The notes under the pieces: generated by a model | Databases searched by the model: none | What the model was told of the DNA's origin: nothing | The model's input: the letters and a program-made list of their open reading frames with translations, nothing else | DNA from: Lachnospiraceae bacterium | Lineage (GTDB): Bacteria > Bacillota > Clostridia > Lachnospirales > Lachnospiraceae | DNA length: 54,033 nucleotides | Direction of reading: 5' to 3' | Assembly (NCBI GenBank): GCA_910575155.1 | Contig: CAJTDX010000022.1 | Location: forward strand, 1-54,033 | Shown here: positions 46,358 to 54,033 of the stretch, in pieces | Layout of the letters: each line of letters starts with the position of its first letter | Numbering within the stretch: the stretch's first letter is position 1 | Translations under genes and position numbers: made by a program

Positions 46358-46410
46358 AACCATTGAAGAGAATATTTGAAATGTATTCTTTTCGATGGTT
46401 ATTTTTTTCA
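46358..46410 (+). terminator. terminator of the ribosomal cluster
   Basis: AACCATTGAAGAGAATA pairs with TATTCTTTTCGATGGTT (one or two G-U/A-C exceptions), followed by ATTTTTTT (46401-46408). Confidence 0.9.
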
Positions 46411-46420
46411 GAATAACAGA

Positions 46421-46470
46421 ACTAAAAAATAAGACTATTGCCTGGTGATATAAAAGCAATAGTCTTATCT
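46421..46470 (-). terminator. terminator of the coiled-coil gene
   Basis: ATAAGACTATTGC (46429-46441) and GCAATAGTCTTAT (46456-46468) are perfect arms; on the minus strand the stem is followed by TTTTTTAG. Confidence 0.88.
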
Positions 46471-46478
46471 TTCTGCAC

Positions 46479-47309
46479 TTATGATCTGACGTCCATCTGA
46501 ATTGACTGAAAATATTTCGGAAACAGCACGCCGTCATTGTTATATAAGCCGTGTTCTTTAGCGCCTGTGCCAAAGTTACCGGCAGCAGACGCAGATTCTG
46601 ACGCTTTGTTATTTTGATTGCCAAATATAAATTTCTGCACAGTTTCCATGCGCTGCGTTTCTTTTTGAACGGATTCCTGCTCTTTTTTGAGACTGCCTGT
46701 ATCAGCGGTTCTGGCAGTGTCCTGACTCGATTCTGCTTCCTGTATTCTGGACGCAGAATCATTTTTTGCAATTGCGTTCTTTACGATGCGAAACTGTTGG
46801 ATAGACGAATTAGTGGATATAATTTTATGCATACCACCAGGAAGTATTTCCCTGACTTCCCCATCTGTTTCCGTATGTTCCGTTGGTCTGCCGTTGCCTG
46901 TAACGGATATGCTCTGCTGCTGTTTTGTATCTTCCGTTGCAGTCTGAACTTGTTGCTGCTCTTTTCTGGCAGTCTCCTGAGCTGCTTTTTCCCGCTGTTC
47001 TTCCTCTCTGGCGATTGCCTTCTCAGCTTCCTGCTGCTTTTTTTTCTCCTCAGCTTCCCGCTGTCTCAGTTCCCGCTTTAGATCGCTGATTTCCTGTTGG
47101 ATTTTCTGCCGTATATTTTCTTTTTCTTCAGCAGTCATTTCCATATTAAAGGAAAGTCCCTGTCTCTGTTTTTGAGCATCCAAAATTTTACTCTGAATAT
47201 CTTTACTGACAGAATCTGCCGCCGCATTTACCTGATCTGCCGCCGGACTCGTCTGTGATTTCACGGGCTGTACGGTTTTTTCCGATGATTTAACATTATC
47301 GACCTGCAT
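46479..47309 (-). CDS. coiled-coil hypothetical protein, 276 aa
   Basis: A soluble, highly charged protein. Residues about 55-130 form a long coiled coil rich in Glu, Lys and Gln (KRELRQREAEEKKKQQEAEK), followed by a low-complexity region and a C-terminal Tyr/Phe-containing end (YNNDGVLFPKYFQSIQMDV). No signal peptide. Family not recognised. Own promoter and terminator, so an independent unit between ribosomal cluster and signalling genes. Confidence 0.72.
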   Translation of the reverse strand: MQVDNVKSSEKTVQPVKSQTSPAADQVNAAADSVSKDIQSKILDAQKQRQGLSFNMEMTAEEKENIRQKIQQEISDLKRELRQREAEEKKKQQEAEKAIAREEEQREKAAQETARKEQQQVQTATEDTKQQQSISVTGNGRPTEHTETDGEVREILPGGMHKIISTNSSIQQFRIVKNAIAKNDSASRIQEAESSQDTARTADTGSLKKEQESVQKETQRMETVQKFIFGNQNNKASESASAAGNFGTGAKEHGLYNNDGVLFPKYFQSIQMDVRS

Positions 47310-47409
47310 GTTTTAACCTCCTTTCGTCTGTGTAATTTGAGATTTGAAATCGAGTTGCAAATCTTTTATAAAATATGCATGCGAATATAAGAAAATTATC
47401 TTTTATAAC

Positions 47410-47438
47410 AGTATATGAAATAAGAAAAAACTTGTCAA
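47410..47438 (-). promoter_or_regulatory. promoter of the coiled-coil gene
   Basis: Consensus TTGACA (47438-47433), 17 bases, TATACT (47415-47410), about 100 bases before the start. Confidence 0.78.
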
Positions 47439-47523
47439 GTAAAGTCACAAACTTGTCGGGATTTCGTAGCTGAAAGGTTGCTGTTTAAACACAATAAGGC
47501 TTATATAAAAGAAAACTTCTGCA

Positions 47524-48942
47524 TTACAGGGGATCCTCCGTCTTTGTCAAAGGCAGAGTAAAAATAAATTCGGTTCCCACGTCTTCGGTGCTGATGACAT
47601 TGATATTTTCGTTATGGGCAGAGATGATTTCCCGGACAATCGCAAGTCCAAGGCCGGTTCCGCGTTTATCTTTGCCGCGGGACAAATCTGTCTTATAAAA
47701 TCGTTCCCAGATTTTTTTGAGACTGTCTTTGGGTATACCGATGCCGGTATCCTTGACAGAAATAAAAACTTTGTCATTTTTTTCGGTAGTCTCAATGGTA
47801 ATGGAGGAATCCGGATGACTGAATTTGATGGCGTTATCAATAAGATTGTACAGCACCTGCTGGATTTTACTCATATCTGCCGAGACAAAGGAAGTCTGGC
47901 CGGTTAGAATCAGTTCAAAGGAAATCCGTTTTTTCTTACAGGTGCCTTCAAAAGACTGCACTACCAGTTTTATGGTGTTGTTGATATCAAAACTGCTGAC
48001 GTCAAGCATGGAACCTTTGGAGCCATATTTATTTAATTCTAACATTCCCTGGGTGAGTTTGTTCAGACGTTCTGTTTCAAACAAAATAATATTCAGATAT
48101 TTATCCTGCATCTCAGGGGGAATGGTGCCGTCCATGATTGCTTCAATATAGCCTTTAATGGAAGTCAGAGGGGAACGGAAATCGTGGGAAACATTTGCAA
48201 TAAATTTCCGCTGGTCTTCCTCTAAGGTCGATAGCTCTGTCGCCATGTAGTTGACAGAGCCTGCAAGATATCCAATTTCATCGTTTGAGTGGATATTAAT
48301 CTTAGTATCAAAATTTCCCTCAGAGTATTCTTTTGCAGCCTGTGTAATTTTGCGGATCGGGAGGTAAACAGTAAAAGTAAACAGGCCCAGCATTACAAAA
48401 GCGCATAGAAAAATAACGGCCAGTGTCAGGTAAGAAATGTTTAAAAAGCCATCCTTAAGAGGTTTCAGGTCAGATACAGGCTTATGTATTACAAGATAGC
48501 TCCGGACTTTATAATTAATCGTTACCGGAGAAAAAACGGATATGGTTGTTTCTGCAAAAGTATTAAAAAAAGAGCCTTTCTGGTAATAATTAGTACCGAA
48601 AGAGGTAATGTCAAATCCTTTTACATTACCGTCAGAAACAGAATCGCCGTTGGTACTGATTAAAATATTGCCCTTGTCGCCAATCAGCCAGATTTCAGCG
48701 TCTAAATAAGTGGAAACAGATTCAAACTGCAAGGTCATATCTTCAAGCGTCATGGTTCCGTGGTAATAATTGGAAGCATAACTGGACGCCAGCAGGTTGG
48801 ATTCACGGTACAGATTGGAGACGGCGACTTTTTCAATGTAGTTTAAGGTCTGACGTGAGGTAAAAGTGGCAATGGTAAGAAAAGCCAGAATTCCAAATAC
48901 CACATACCCCAATAGAAGTTTTAAATACAGCGTTCGTTTCAC
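47524..48942 (-). CDS. membrane sensor histidine kinase
   Basis: 472 residues, GTG start overlapping the regulator's TAG. Membrane segment 1 at about 8-30, an outside sensing domain of about 130 residues, segment 2 near 170-195, HAMP, then the dimerisation domain with phospho-His253 (NVSHDFRSPLTSIKGY). The ATPase domain has NLIDNAIKFSHPD, DTGIGIP and GTGLGLAI. The outside domain has no known signature, so the signal is unknown. It phosphorylates the partner encoded just upstream. Confidence 0.93.
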   Translation of the reverse strand: MKRTLYLKLLLGYVVFGILAFLTIATFTSRQTLNYIEKVAVSNLYRESNLLASSYASNYYHGTMTLEDMTLQFESVSTYLDAEIWLIGDKGNILISTNGDSVSDGNVKGFDITSFGTNYYQKGSFFNTFAETTISVFSPVTINYKVRSYLVIHKPVSDLKPLKDGFLNISYLTLAVIFLCAFVMLGLFTFTVYLPIRKITQAAKEYSEGNFDTKINIHSNDEIGYLAGSVNYMATELSTLEEDQRKFIANVSHDFRSPLTSIKGYIEAIMDGTIPPEMQDKYLNIILFETERLNKLTQGMLELNKYGSKGSMLDVSSFDINNTIKLVVQSFEGTCKKKRISFELILTGQTSFVSADMSKIQQVLYNLIDNAIKFSHPDSSITIETTEKNDKVFISVKDTGIGIPKDSLKKIWERFYKTDLSRGKDKRGTGLGLAIVREIISAHNENINVISTEDVGTEFIFTLPLTKTEDPL

Positions 48943-49640
48943 TATTTCACCTCAAATTTATAACCTATGCCCCAGACTGTGGCAAGACTCCAGGAAGTGT
49001 GATCTTTGATTTTTTCACGCAGACGTTTCACATGGACGTCTACCGTTCGTGTATCTCCAATATATTCATATCCCCAGATATGGTCAAGAAGCTGTTCTCT
49101 TGTAAAGACCTGGTTAGGGGAAGAAGCCAGAAAATATAAAAGTTCCAGCTCTTTGGGGGGCATGTCTACAGGTTTCCCATAATACAGCACAGAGTAATTG
49201 CTCTGGTTGATGGTGAGGTCCGGATATTCCACACATTTGATTTTGGCGGAAACAGCTTCCTGTTTGGCAGGCTGATAACGCCGCAGGACAGCCTTTACAC
49301 GGGCCACCAGCTCTTTGGAGTCGAAAGGTTTCATAATATAATCGTCTGCGCCCAGCTCCAGTCCCAGAACCTTGTCAAAGATCTCGCCTTTGGCGGAAAG
49401 CATGATGATAGGGAGATTTGATTTTGCGCGAATCTCCCGGCAGACCTGATAACCGTCAATGCCGGGAAGCATCAGATCCAGTAAAATCAGATTTGGTTCA
49501 TACTGCTCGTATACCTGAAGCGCTTCTTCGCCGTCATGAACCATACGGGTATCGTAACACTCTTTTGTGAGATACAGGGAAATCAGTTCTGCAATATTTA
49601 CGTCATCGTCTACGATAAGAATTTTCTGTTTTGCGACCAT
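48942..49640 (-). CDS. OmpR/PhoB-type response regulator
   Basis: 232 residues. Receiver with acidic pocket ILIVDDD and phosphorylation site D55 (ILLDLMLPG), and Lys in MKPFD. C-terminal winged helix (PPKELELLYFLASSPNQVFT and TRTVDVHVKRLREKI). AAAGGAGG precedes the ATG. Twelve bases downstream of the mutS2 stop. Confidence 0.94.
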   Translation of the reverse strand: MVAKQKILIVDDDVNIAELISLYLTKECYDTRMVHDGEEALQVYEQYEPNLILLDLMLPGIDGYQVCREIRAKSNLPIIMLSAKGEIFDKVLGLELGADDYIMKPFDSKELVARVKAVLRRYQPAKQEAVSAKIKCVEYPDLTINQSNYSVLYYGKPVDMPPKELELLYFLASSPNQVFTREQLLDHIWGYEYIGDTRTVDVHVKRLREKIKDHTSWSLATVWGIGYKFEVK

Positions 49641-49652
49641 GAAGAGCCTCCT

Positions 49653-52031
49653 TTACTTAAATTCTGCTATGGTGACGCCGGAATCTCCTTCTCCAAACTC
49701 ACCCAGACGGAACGATTTGATATAGTTCAGCCGTTTTAAATGACTTTGTACCGCTTTGCGCAGAGCGCCTGTACCTTTGCCGTGAACAATCCGTACAGAA
49801 GACATGTGCGCCAGATAAGCGTCGTCGAGATATTTGTCTAACAGGGAGATGGCTTCGTCGGTGGTTTTGCCGATTAAATTGATTTCGGAAGAAACAGAAG
49901 CCGATTTTGACATTTTCAGCTTTCCGGCTCCGGTAGTTTTTCGTTTATTTCCCAGAGCGGGAGTATCTTCCAGCAGCACTAAATCCCGGATATTTACAAG
50001 CGAGCGCAAAATTCCCATCTGCACGTACAGATCCCCTTTGTCATTGGGCAGCGTGTGTACCGTGCCTTTTAAGTTCATGCTCAGCACTTTTACAGAATCC
50101 CCAATCCGGAGGTTTTTGGGAATTTTATGACCAGGCGTCCGCTCTTTTTTCTTTAGAGAAATGTTTTTCTCCAGCTCATTCATTTTGCCGCGGAGCTTGC
50201 TGCGTTCCTGTTCCATTTCTCTGGCGGTAACATTTACCTGGCCAAATTTATTGAAATTTTTAATGGTACGGTCTGCGATTTCCTTTGCTTCCCGCAGAAT
50301 GGCGTGGGCCTCCTCGGTTGCCTGGCGGATAATTTTTTCACGCTGGCTGTCCAAACGTTCCTGTTTTTCCTGAATTTTTTGTTTCAAAGCTTCTGTTTCC
50401 TGACGGTACTGCCGGGCTTCTAAGCGTTCCTGTTCGATGGAAATCCGGCTTGCTTCCAGATCTGAGATTAAGTCTTCAAAGCTTTCATCCTGCTTTGACA
50501 TCTGACTTTTGGCGCCGGCAATAATATCGTCGGGAAGCCCCAGTTTACCGGATATGGCAAACGCGTTGCTTTTGCCGGGAATACCGATCAGGAGACGGTA
50601 AGTGGGAGTCAGTGTTTCCACTGAAAATTCGCAGCAGGCATTTTCCACGCCTGGCGCAGATAAAGCGAATACCTTCAGTTCACTGTAATGTGTGGTTGCC
50701 ATAGTGCGAATACCATAGCTGTGTAGTTTTGACAAAATAGAAATAGCAAGGGCGGCGCCTTCTGTGGGATCAGTCCCTGCGCATAATTCGTCAAACAACA
50801 CCAGTGAATTTTCATTTACTTTATCCAAAATAGAAATAATATTTGTCATATGGGAAGAGAAAGTGCTGAGACTCTGCTCAATGCTCTGCTCATCCCCAAT
50901 GTCTGCAAAAACTTCTTCAAATACGGAAAGTTCCGAGCGGTCGTTTGCAGGAATATGAAGACCCGCCTGCCCCATAAGCGTAAACAATCCAACGGTCTTT
51001 AATGAGACTGTTTTTCCGCCGGTATTAGGACCGGTGATAATTAAAAGATCAAAGTCATTTCCCAGATGGATGTCAATGGGAACGACTTTGCGGCTGTCCA
51101 GTAAGGGATGGCGGCCTTTGCGGATTCGAATACGACGCTCCGTATTGAAAAGGGGAGCGGTTCCGTTATAGTCTTTTGCCAGCGAACCTTTGGCGAAAAT
51201 AAAGTCCAGTTCCGTGAGCACTTCATAATTATCTTTCAGATAGGGAATGTATTCTCCTGTCAGACTGCTTAAATTGGCAAGGATAACTTCGATCTCATCC
51301 TGTTCTTTTAAAAAGAGTTCTTTTAAGTCGTTATTTAATTTGACCACCGCCATTGGTTCGATGAACAGGGTGGAACCGGTGGAAGACTGATCGTGGATCA
51401 TACCAGGTACCTGGCTCTTTGCCTCTGCTTTTACCGGAAGACAATAGCGTCCGTTCCGCATAGTGATCACGGTATCCTGCAGATGAGTGCGGGTATCAGA
51501 GCTGTTTAACATAGTATTCATCTGACTGCGTATTTTGTCGTTGATGTTCTTAATGGAACGCCGGATATTTTTCAGATTTGCCGAGGCGTCATCGGCAATC
51601 TCATCTTCTGAGAGAATACATCTGCGGATTTCGTCAAGAAGCGGCGTCATAGGTTCAATGCGGGCGAACAGGCTGTCCAGAGAGTCCGATTTTACATCTT
51701 CCCGTTCATTGCGGGAATAAGCTTTTACCCGTTTTGAAACTTCTAAAAGCGACGCAACTTTTAAAAGCTCTTCCATGCCCAGAACCCCGCCGATTTCCAG
51801 ACGTTTCAGGGAGGCGCCGAGATTGTGGACGCCGGAAAAAGACAGAGAACCTTTCTGGTAAATTCTTGTTAATGCGTCTGAGGTCTGCTGCTGGGCAAGC
51901 CGGATTTCCGCAAGGTTTTGGGAAGGCGTTAAATGCCTGCAAAGCTCCCTGCCTGACTGGCAGGTGGCGTGTTCGCACAGCAGATCGATGATTTTATTAT
52001 ATTCTAAAGTGTGAAATACTTTTTTATTCAT
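49653..52031 (-). CDS. mutS2: MutS2 ATPase/endonuclease
   Basis: MutS2 is a MutS-like ATPase with an Smr nuclease domain; it is linked in the literature to suppression of recombination and rescue of collided ribosomes. 792 residues: MutS core and clamp (about 1-300), Walker A GPNTGGKT near 333-340, LVLFDELCAGTDP (Walker B), a coiled coil (about 515-620), and C-terminal Smr domain (about 718-792, RIVHGKGTGALR). First gene of the operon with the two-component system. Confidence 0.96.
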   Translation of the reverse strand: MNKKVFHTLEYNKIIDLLCEHATCQSGRELCRHLTPSQNLAEIRLAQQQTSDALTRIYQKGSLSFSGVHNLGASLKRLEIGGVLGMEELLKVASLLEVSKRVKAYSRNEREDVKSDSLDSLFARIEPMTPLLDEIRRCILSEDEIADDASANLKNIRRSIKNINDKIRSQMNTMLNSSDTRTHLQDTVITMRNGRYCLPVKAEAKSQVPGMIHDQSSTGSTLFIEPMAVVKLNNDLKELFLKEQDEIEVILANLSSLTGEYIPYLKDNYEVLTELDFIFAKGSLAKDYNGTAPLFNTERRIRIRKGRHPLLDSRKVVPIDIHLGNDFDLLIITGPNTGGKTVSLKTVGLFTLMGQAGLHIPANDRSELSVFEEVFADIGDEQSIEQSLSTFSSHMTNIISILDKVNENSLVLFDELCAGTDPTEGAALAISILSKLHSYGIRTMATTHYSELKVFALSAPGVENACCEFSVETLTPTYRLLIGIPGKSNAFAISGKLGLPDDIIAGAKSQMSKQDESFEDLISDLEASRISIEQERLEARQYRQETEALKQKIQEKQERLDSQREKIIRQATEEAHAILREAKEIADRTIKNFNKFGQVNVTAREMEQERSKLRGKMNELEKNISLKKKERTPGHKIPKNLRIGDSVKVLSMNLKGTVHTLPNDKGDLYVQMGILRSLVNIRDLVLLEDTPALGNKRKTTGAGKLKMSKSASVSSEINLIGKTTDEAISLLDKYLDDAYLAHMSSVRIVHGKGTGALRKAVQSHLKRLNYIKSFRLGEFGEGDSGVTIAEFK

Positions 52032-52061
52032 GATGATCGTCCTTATAATTATAGTGCCTTC

Positions 52062-52090
52062 ATTATATCGTATAAATAAAAATCTTGCAA
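52062..52090 (-). promoter_or_regulatory. promoter of mutS2 operon (shares -35 with the divergent promoter)
   Basis: Minus strand TTGCAA (52090-52085), 17 bases, TATAAT (52067-52062), about 30 bases before the start codon. Confidence 0.78.
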
Positions 52091-52113
52091 CAACAGCAGG
52101 AAAAACGTATAAT
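52085..52113 (+). promoter_or_regulatory. divergent promoter with no downstream gene
   Basis: TTGCAA (52085-52090), 17 bases (52091-52107), TATAAT (52108-52113). Because TTGCAA is its own reverse complement, one hexamer serves both directions. Downstream there is no gene until 52707, so it may make an RNA or once served a displaced gene. Confidence 0.65.
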
Positions 52114-52199
52114 AGAGAAAGAGACTGATATTCGGGGCATAAGTTGAAGAGGAATTCGCGCCAAAGCGTGCAATCTCCGGGGATTGAAGGGTCAGAGGA

Positions 52200-52450
52200 G
52201 TTGAAACAGTGGGCTTGCCCGCTTTGTTCTCTTATAGGAAAGACCGTGCTGCTGTAAAGCGTTAAAGTCTATGACTTTCCTATAAGATAAAAACATGGAT
52301 GCGCACTCGTGCGAATAGAAGATGTCACTGCGTGACCGCACTCGGCGCAGCAAAGTGTCCAAGCCCCTCATGAGTGAGGGGATAGGGGCGCTCCAGTGGG
52401 CTTGCCCGCTTTGTTCTTTTATAGGAAATTCCTTCGGATTCCCTATAAAC
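52200..52450. repeat. intergenic repeat cluster (REP/BIME-like)
   Basis: CAGTGGGCTTGCCCGCTTTG followed by TTCT(C/T)TTATAGGAAA occurs at about 52207-52240 and 52394-52427. Each has its own hairpin (AGTGGGC-TT-GCCCGCT). TTATAGGAAAG (52232-52242) matches CTTTCCTATAA (52275-52285), and the second unit ends with another CCTATAA. GCGCACTCGTGCG and CCCCTCA...TGAGGGG add further hairpins. This fills the gap between mutS2 and the IS110 gene. Confidence 0.6.
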
Positions 52451-52562
52451 TTCCATGCTTCGGCTCTTAGCACCACCATAAATGAAACAGGTTCATGTAT
52501 ACATTTATTTTTCTGTCATTTTCATGTATATTAATGATGACGGCAAAAATCGTTTTTTACCT

Positions 52563-52680
52563 GGACCTATAGTCCGCCTATAAACTTGATTTTCGGCTTC
52601 CTCATTTGTACCACCATCTGTCCAGCCGTATTCGGCAAAAGGACGTACAGTAAAATAATAACAGACAGGAAGCCGTGCCG
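52563..52680 (+). ncRNA. candidate IS110 bridge RNA region
   Basis: Known IS110-family elements of the IS621 type encode a structured RNA next to the recombinase gene that pairs with target and donor DNA. Here the region just before the recombinase has nested inverted repeats: CGGCTTCCT (52594-52602) with AGGAAGCCG (52667-52675); inside it GTAC...GTAC and GTCC...GGAC; and GCCG-TATT-CGGC at the centre. GGAC-CTATA-GTCC (52563-52575) forms another hairpin. The RNA's ends and promoter are not determined. Confidence 0.45.
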
Positions 52681-52706
52681 TAAATTTCATCCGTGGAGGT
52701 GCCAGT

Positions 52707-53942
52707 ATGGAAAAAGTTTACGACAAATGTTGTGGTATTGATGTGCATAAAAAACTCATTGTTGCCTGCTTTAAATGCGGCAAAAAGCAGGAAATCCGTC
52801 AGTTCGGTGCAACAACCAGGGAGCTGCTTGAACTGGCTGACTGGCTCAAAGAAGGCGGCTGCATGATGGCTGCTATGGAGAGCACAGCCTCCTATTGGAA
52901 GCCCCTGTATAACATCCTGGAATCCTGTGATTTGAATGCAATGGTGGTAAATGCCCGCCATATGAAAGCCGTCCCAGGGCGCAAAACCGATGTCAAGGAT
53001 GCGGAATGGATTGCTGAGCTTCTTCAGCACGGTCTTTTACAGGCCAGTTATATCCCGGACAAAGACCAGCGGGAACTAAGAGAACTGGTTCGCTACCGCA
53101 AAAGTCTTGTGGGAGAACGCAGCCGTGAACTCAACCGGCTCCAGAAGATGCTGGAAGGAGCCAACATCAAAATTTCCGGCACCATTACAGACATCAATGG
53201 TAAAAGTGCCAGGAACATCCTGGAACACATCCTCACAGGCAAACAAATTGATTCTGCAAAATATGATGTTCTTTATAAAAAGAAGATCATTGCGCATAAT
53301 TTGAAAGCCTCAAAAGAGCAGATCATTGATGACCTGAACGGAGTCATGTCTGACCTCCAGCGCAAGATGATGCGGATTCTTCTCAACCATCTGGACGAAC
53401 TCAATGCACATATCCATGAACTGGATGATGACATTGATAACTTTATGAAGCCGGAAGAAAAGCGGGCAGCAAAAGCAATTCAGGAAATCCCCGGAATAGG
53501 AGAAACCAGCGCTCAGGCAGTCATCTCTGTGATAGGAACGGACATGGGACGGTTTAAAACAGACGGTCATATCTGCGCGTGGGCAGGTCTGTGTCCGGGC
53601 AATAACGAAAGTGCAGACAGACGCAGGTCCGGGAAGACCAGAAAAGGCAACGCTCTCCTGCGGGAGACACTGGTTGTATGTGCCCATAGTGCGGTGAAAA
53701 ACAAAAGCACTTACTTTTCCGCCCAGTTTGCCCGGATCAGCGCCCACCGTGGAAAAAAGCGGGCATATGTTGCGGTGGCCCATTCCATGCTCATAGCAAT
53801 TTATCATATCATCAAAGACGGTGTTATTTACCAGGATTTAGGCGCCGATTATTACACCCGGTTTAACAGGGAACGTAAAATCAATGCATACCTGAAAAAG
53901 TTAAAAGCACTTGGCTGGGAAGCTCCTGTAGTTGCCGTATAA
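52707..53942 (+). CDS. IS110-family recombinase (DEDD transposase)
   Basis: 411 residues. N-terminal RuvC-like DEDD domain: D12 (CGIDVHKK), E58 (AAMESTASYW), D95 and D98 (KTDVKDAEW). C-terminal part: IPGIGETSAQAVISVIG (helix-hairpin-helix) and WAGLCPGNNESADRRRSGKT, which includes the serine region used in strand cutting. The GTGGAGG before the ATG is a ribosome binding site. It is complete. Confidence 0.95.
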   Translation: MEKVYDKCCGIDVHKKLIVACFKCGKKQEIRQFGATTRELLELADWLKEGGCMMAAMESTASYWKPLYNILESCDLNAMVVNARHMKAVPGRKTDVKDAEWIAELLQHGLLQASYIPDKDQRELRELVRYRKSLVGERSRELNRLQKMLEGANIKISGTITDINGKSARNILEHILTGKQIDSAKYDVLYKKKIIAHNLKASKEQIIDDLNGVMSDLQRKMMRILLNHLDELNAHIHELDDDIDNFMKPEEKRAAKAIQEIPGIGETSAQAVISVIGTDMGRFKTDGHICAWAGLCPGNNESADRRRSGKTRKGNALLRETLVVCAHSAVKNKSTYFSAQFARISAHRGKKRAYVAVAHSMLIAIYHIIKDGVIYQDLGADYYTRFNRERKINAYLKKLKALGWEAPVVAV

Positions 53943-54033
53943 GTTTTCCAGTTAGGTTCAAAAAAACCATTAAAGTTTGTATAGGGGTAGTCTGCGCTTT
54001 TTTGGCCACTCAGAAGTTAATGTTTCACAGTAA

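Larger units (their letters stand above)
52563..54033 (+). mobile_element. IS110-family insertion element (boundaries uncertain)
   Basis: It includes the structured region and the recombinase; the right flank (53943-54033) has no gene. Left CTATAGTCCGC (52567-52577) and right GGGGTAGTCTGCG (about 53985-53997) share TAGTCYGC, which may mark related ends. IS110 elements have no long inverted repeats, so ends cannot be set by eye. Confidence 0.55.

Noticed and set aside
52192-52534. Small frames in the repeat region before the IS110 gene
   Set aside because: They run through hairpin repeats and have no ribosome binding site.

Overview
The window reads as a chromosomal segment of an anaerobic, low-to-mid GC Firmicute, most likely Lachnospiraceae. 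Grounds: the S10-spc-alpha order of ribosomal protein genes, an oxygen-sensitive class III ribonucleotide reductase, large secreted Big_2/FIVAR surface enzymes, a KOW-domain gene between map and infA, and an Rpn-family nuclease remnant. No species call is possible by eye.

Layout. (1) 1-9255: the end of a transposable Mu-like prophage. Read right to left it follows Mu: terminus (TG..CA, at 9255), repeat-rich end, a repressor transcribed toward the terminus, operator/early promoter, small early genes, a small HTH gene, MuA-type DDE transposase, MuB-type AAA+ protein, gp16-like protein, an AbrB-like protein and an endolysin cut by the window edge. Early genes are closely packed on the minus strand. 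(2) 9246-15716: a very large secreted GH2 beta-galactosidase whose 3' end appears cut off by the prophage. (3) 16282-18735: a secreted NlpC/P60 hydrolase with Big_2 repeats. (4) 18944-27994: nrdD-nrdG with NrdR-like boxes, an L,D-transpeptidase, a shortened pyruvate kinase, an RNA-methyltransferase-like gene, lgt, hypothetical genes and a decayed Rpn nuclease. (5) 28068-46410: the S10-spc-alpha supercluster, with secY, adk, map, infA, rpmJ, rpoA and rplQ. It is interrupted between infA and rpmJ by an ECF-like sigma factor gene and a zinc-ribbon/HTH gene, with terminator-like hairpins and new promoters around them. (6) 46479-52031: a coiled-coil protein and a mutS2 - response regulator - histidine kinase operon. 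(7) 52085-54033: an orphan rightward promoter, a repeat-rich non-coding stretch, a structured region that could be an IS110 bridge RNA, and an IS110-family recombinase.

Best candidates for new biology: the putative bridge RNA before the IS110 recombinase; the palindromic -35 hexamer shared by two divergent promoters beside mutS2; the Mu-like end with nine GTTAC cores and a palindromic operator lying exactly between -35 and -10; a possible pseudoknot in the rpsM leader; and the sigma/zinc-ribbon insertion in the ribosomal operon.

All calls come from reading motifs and translations. No database search or folding program was run.
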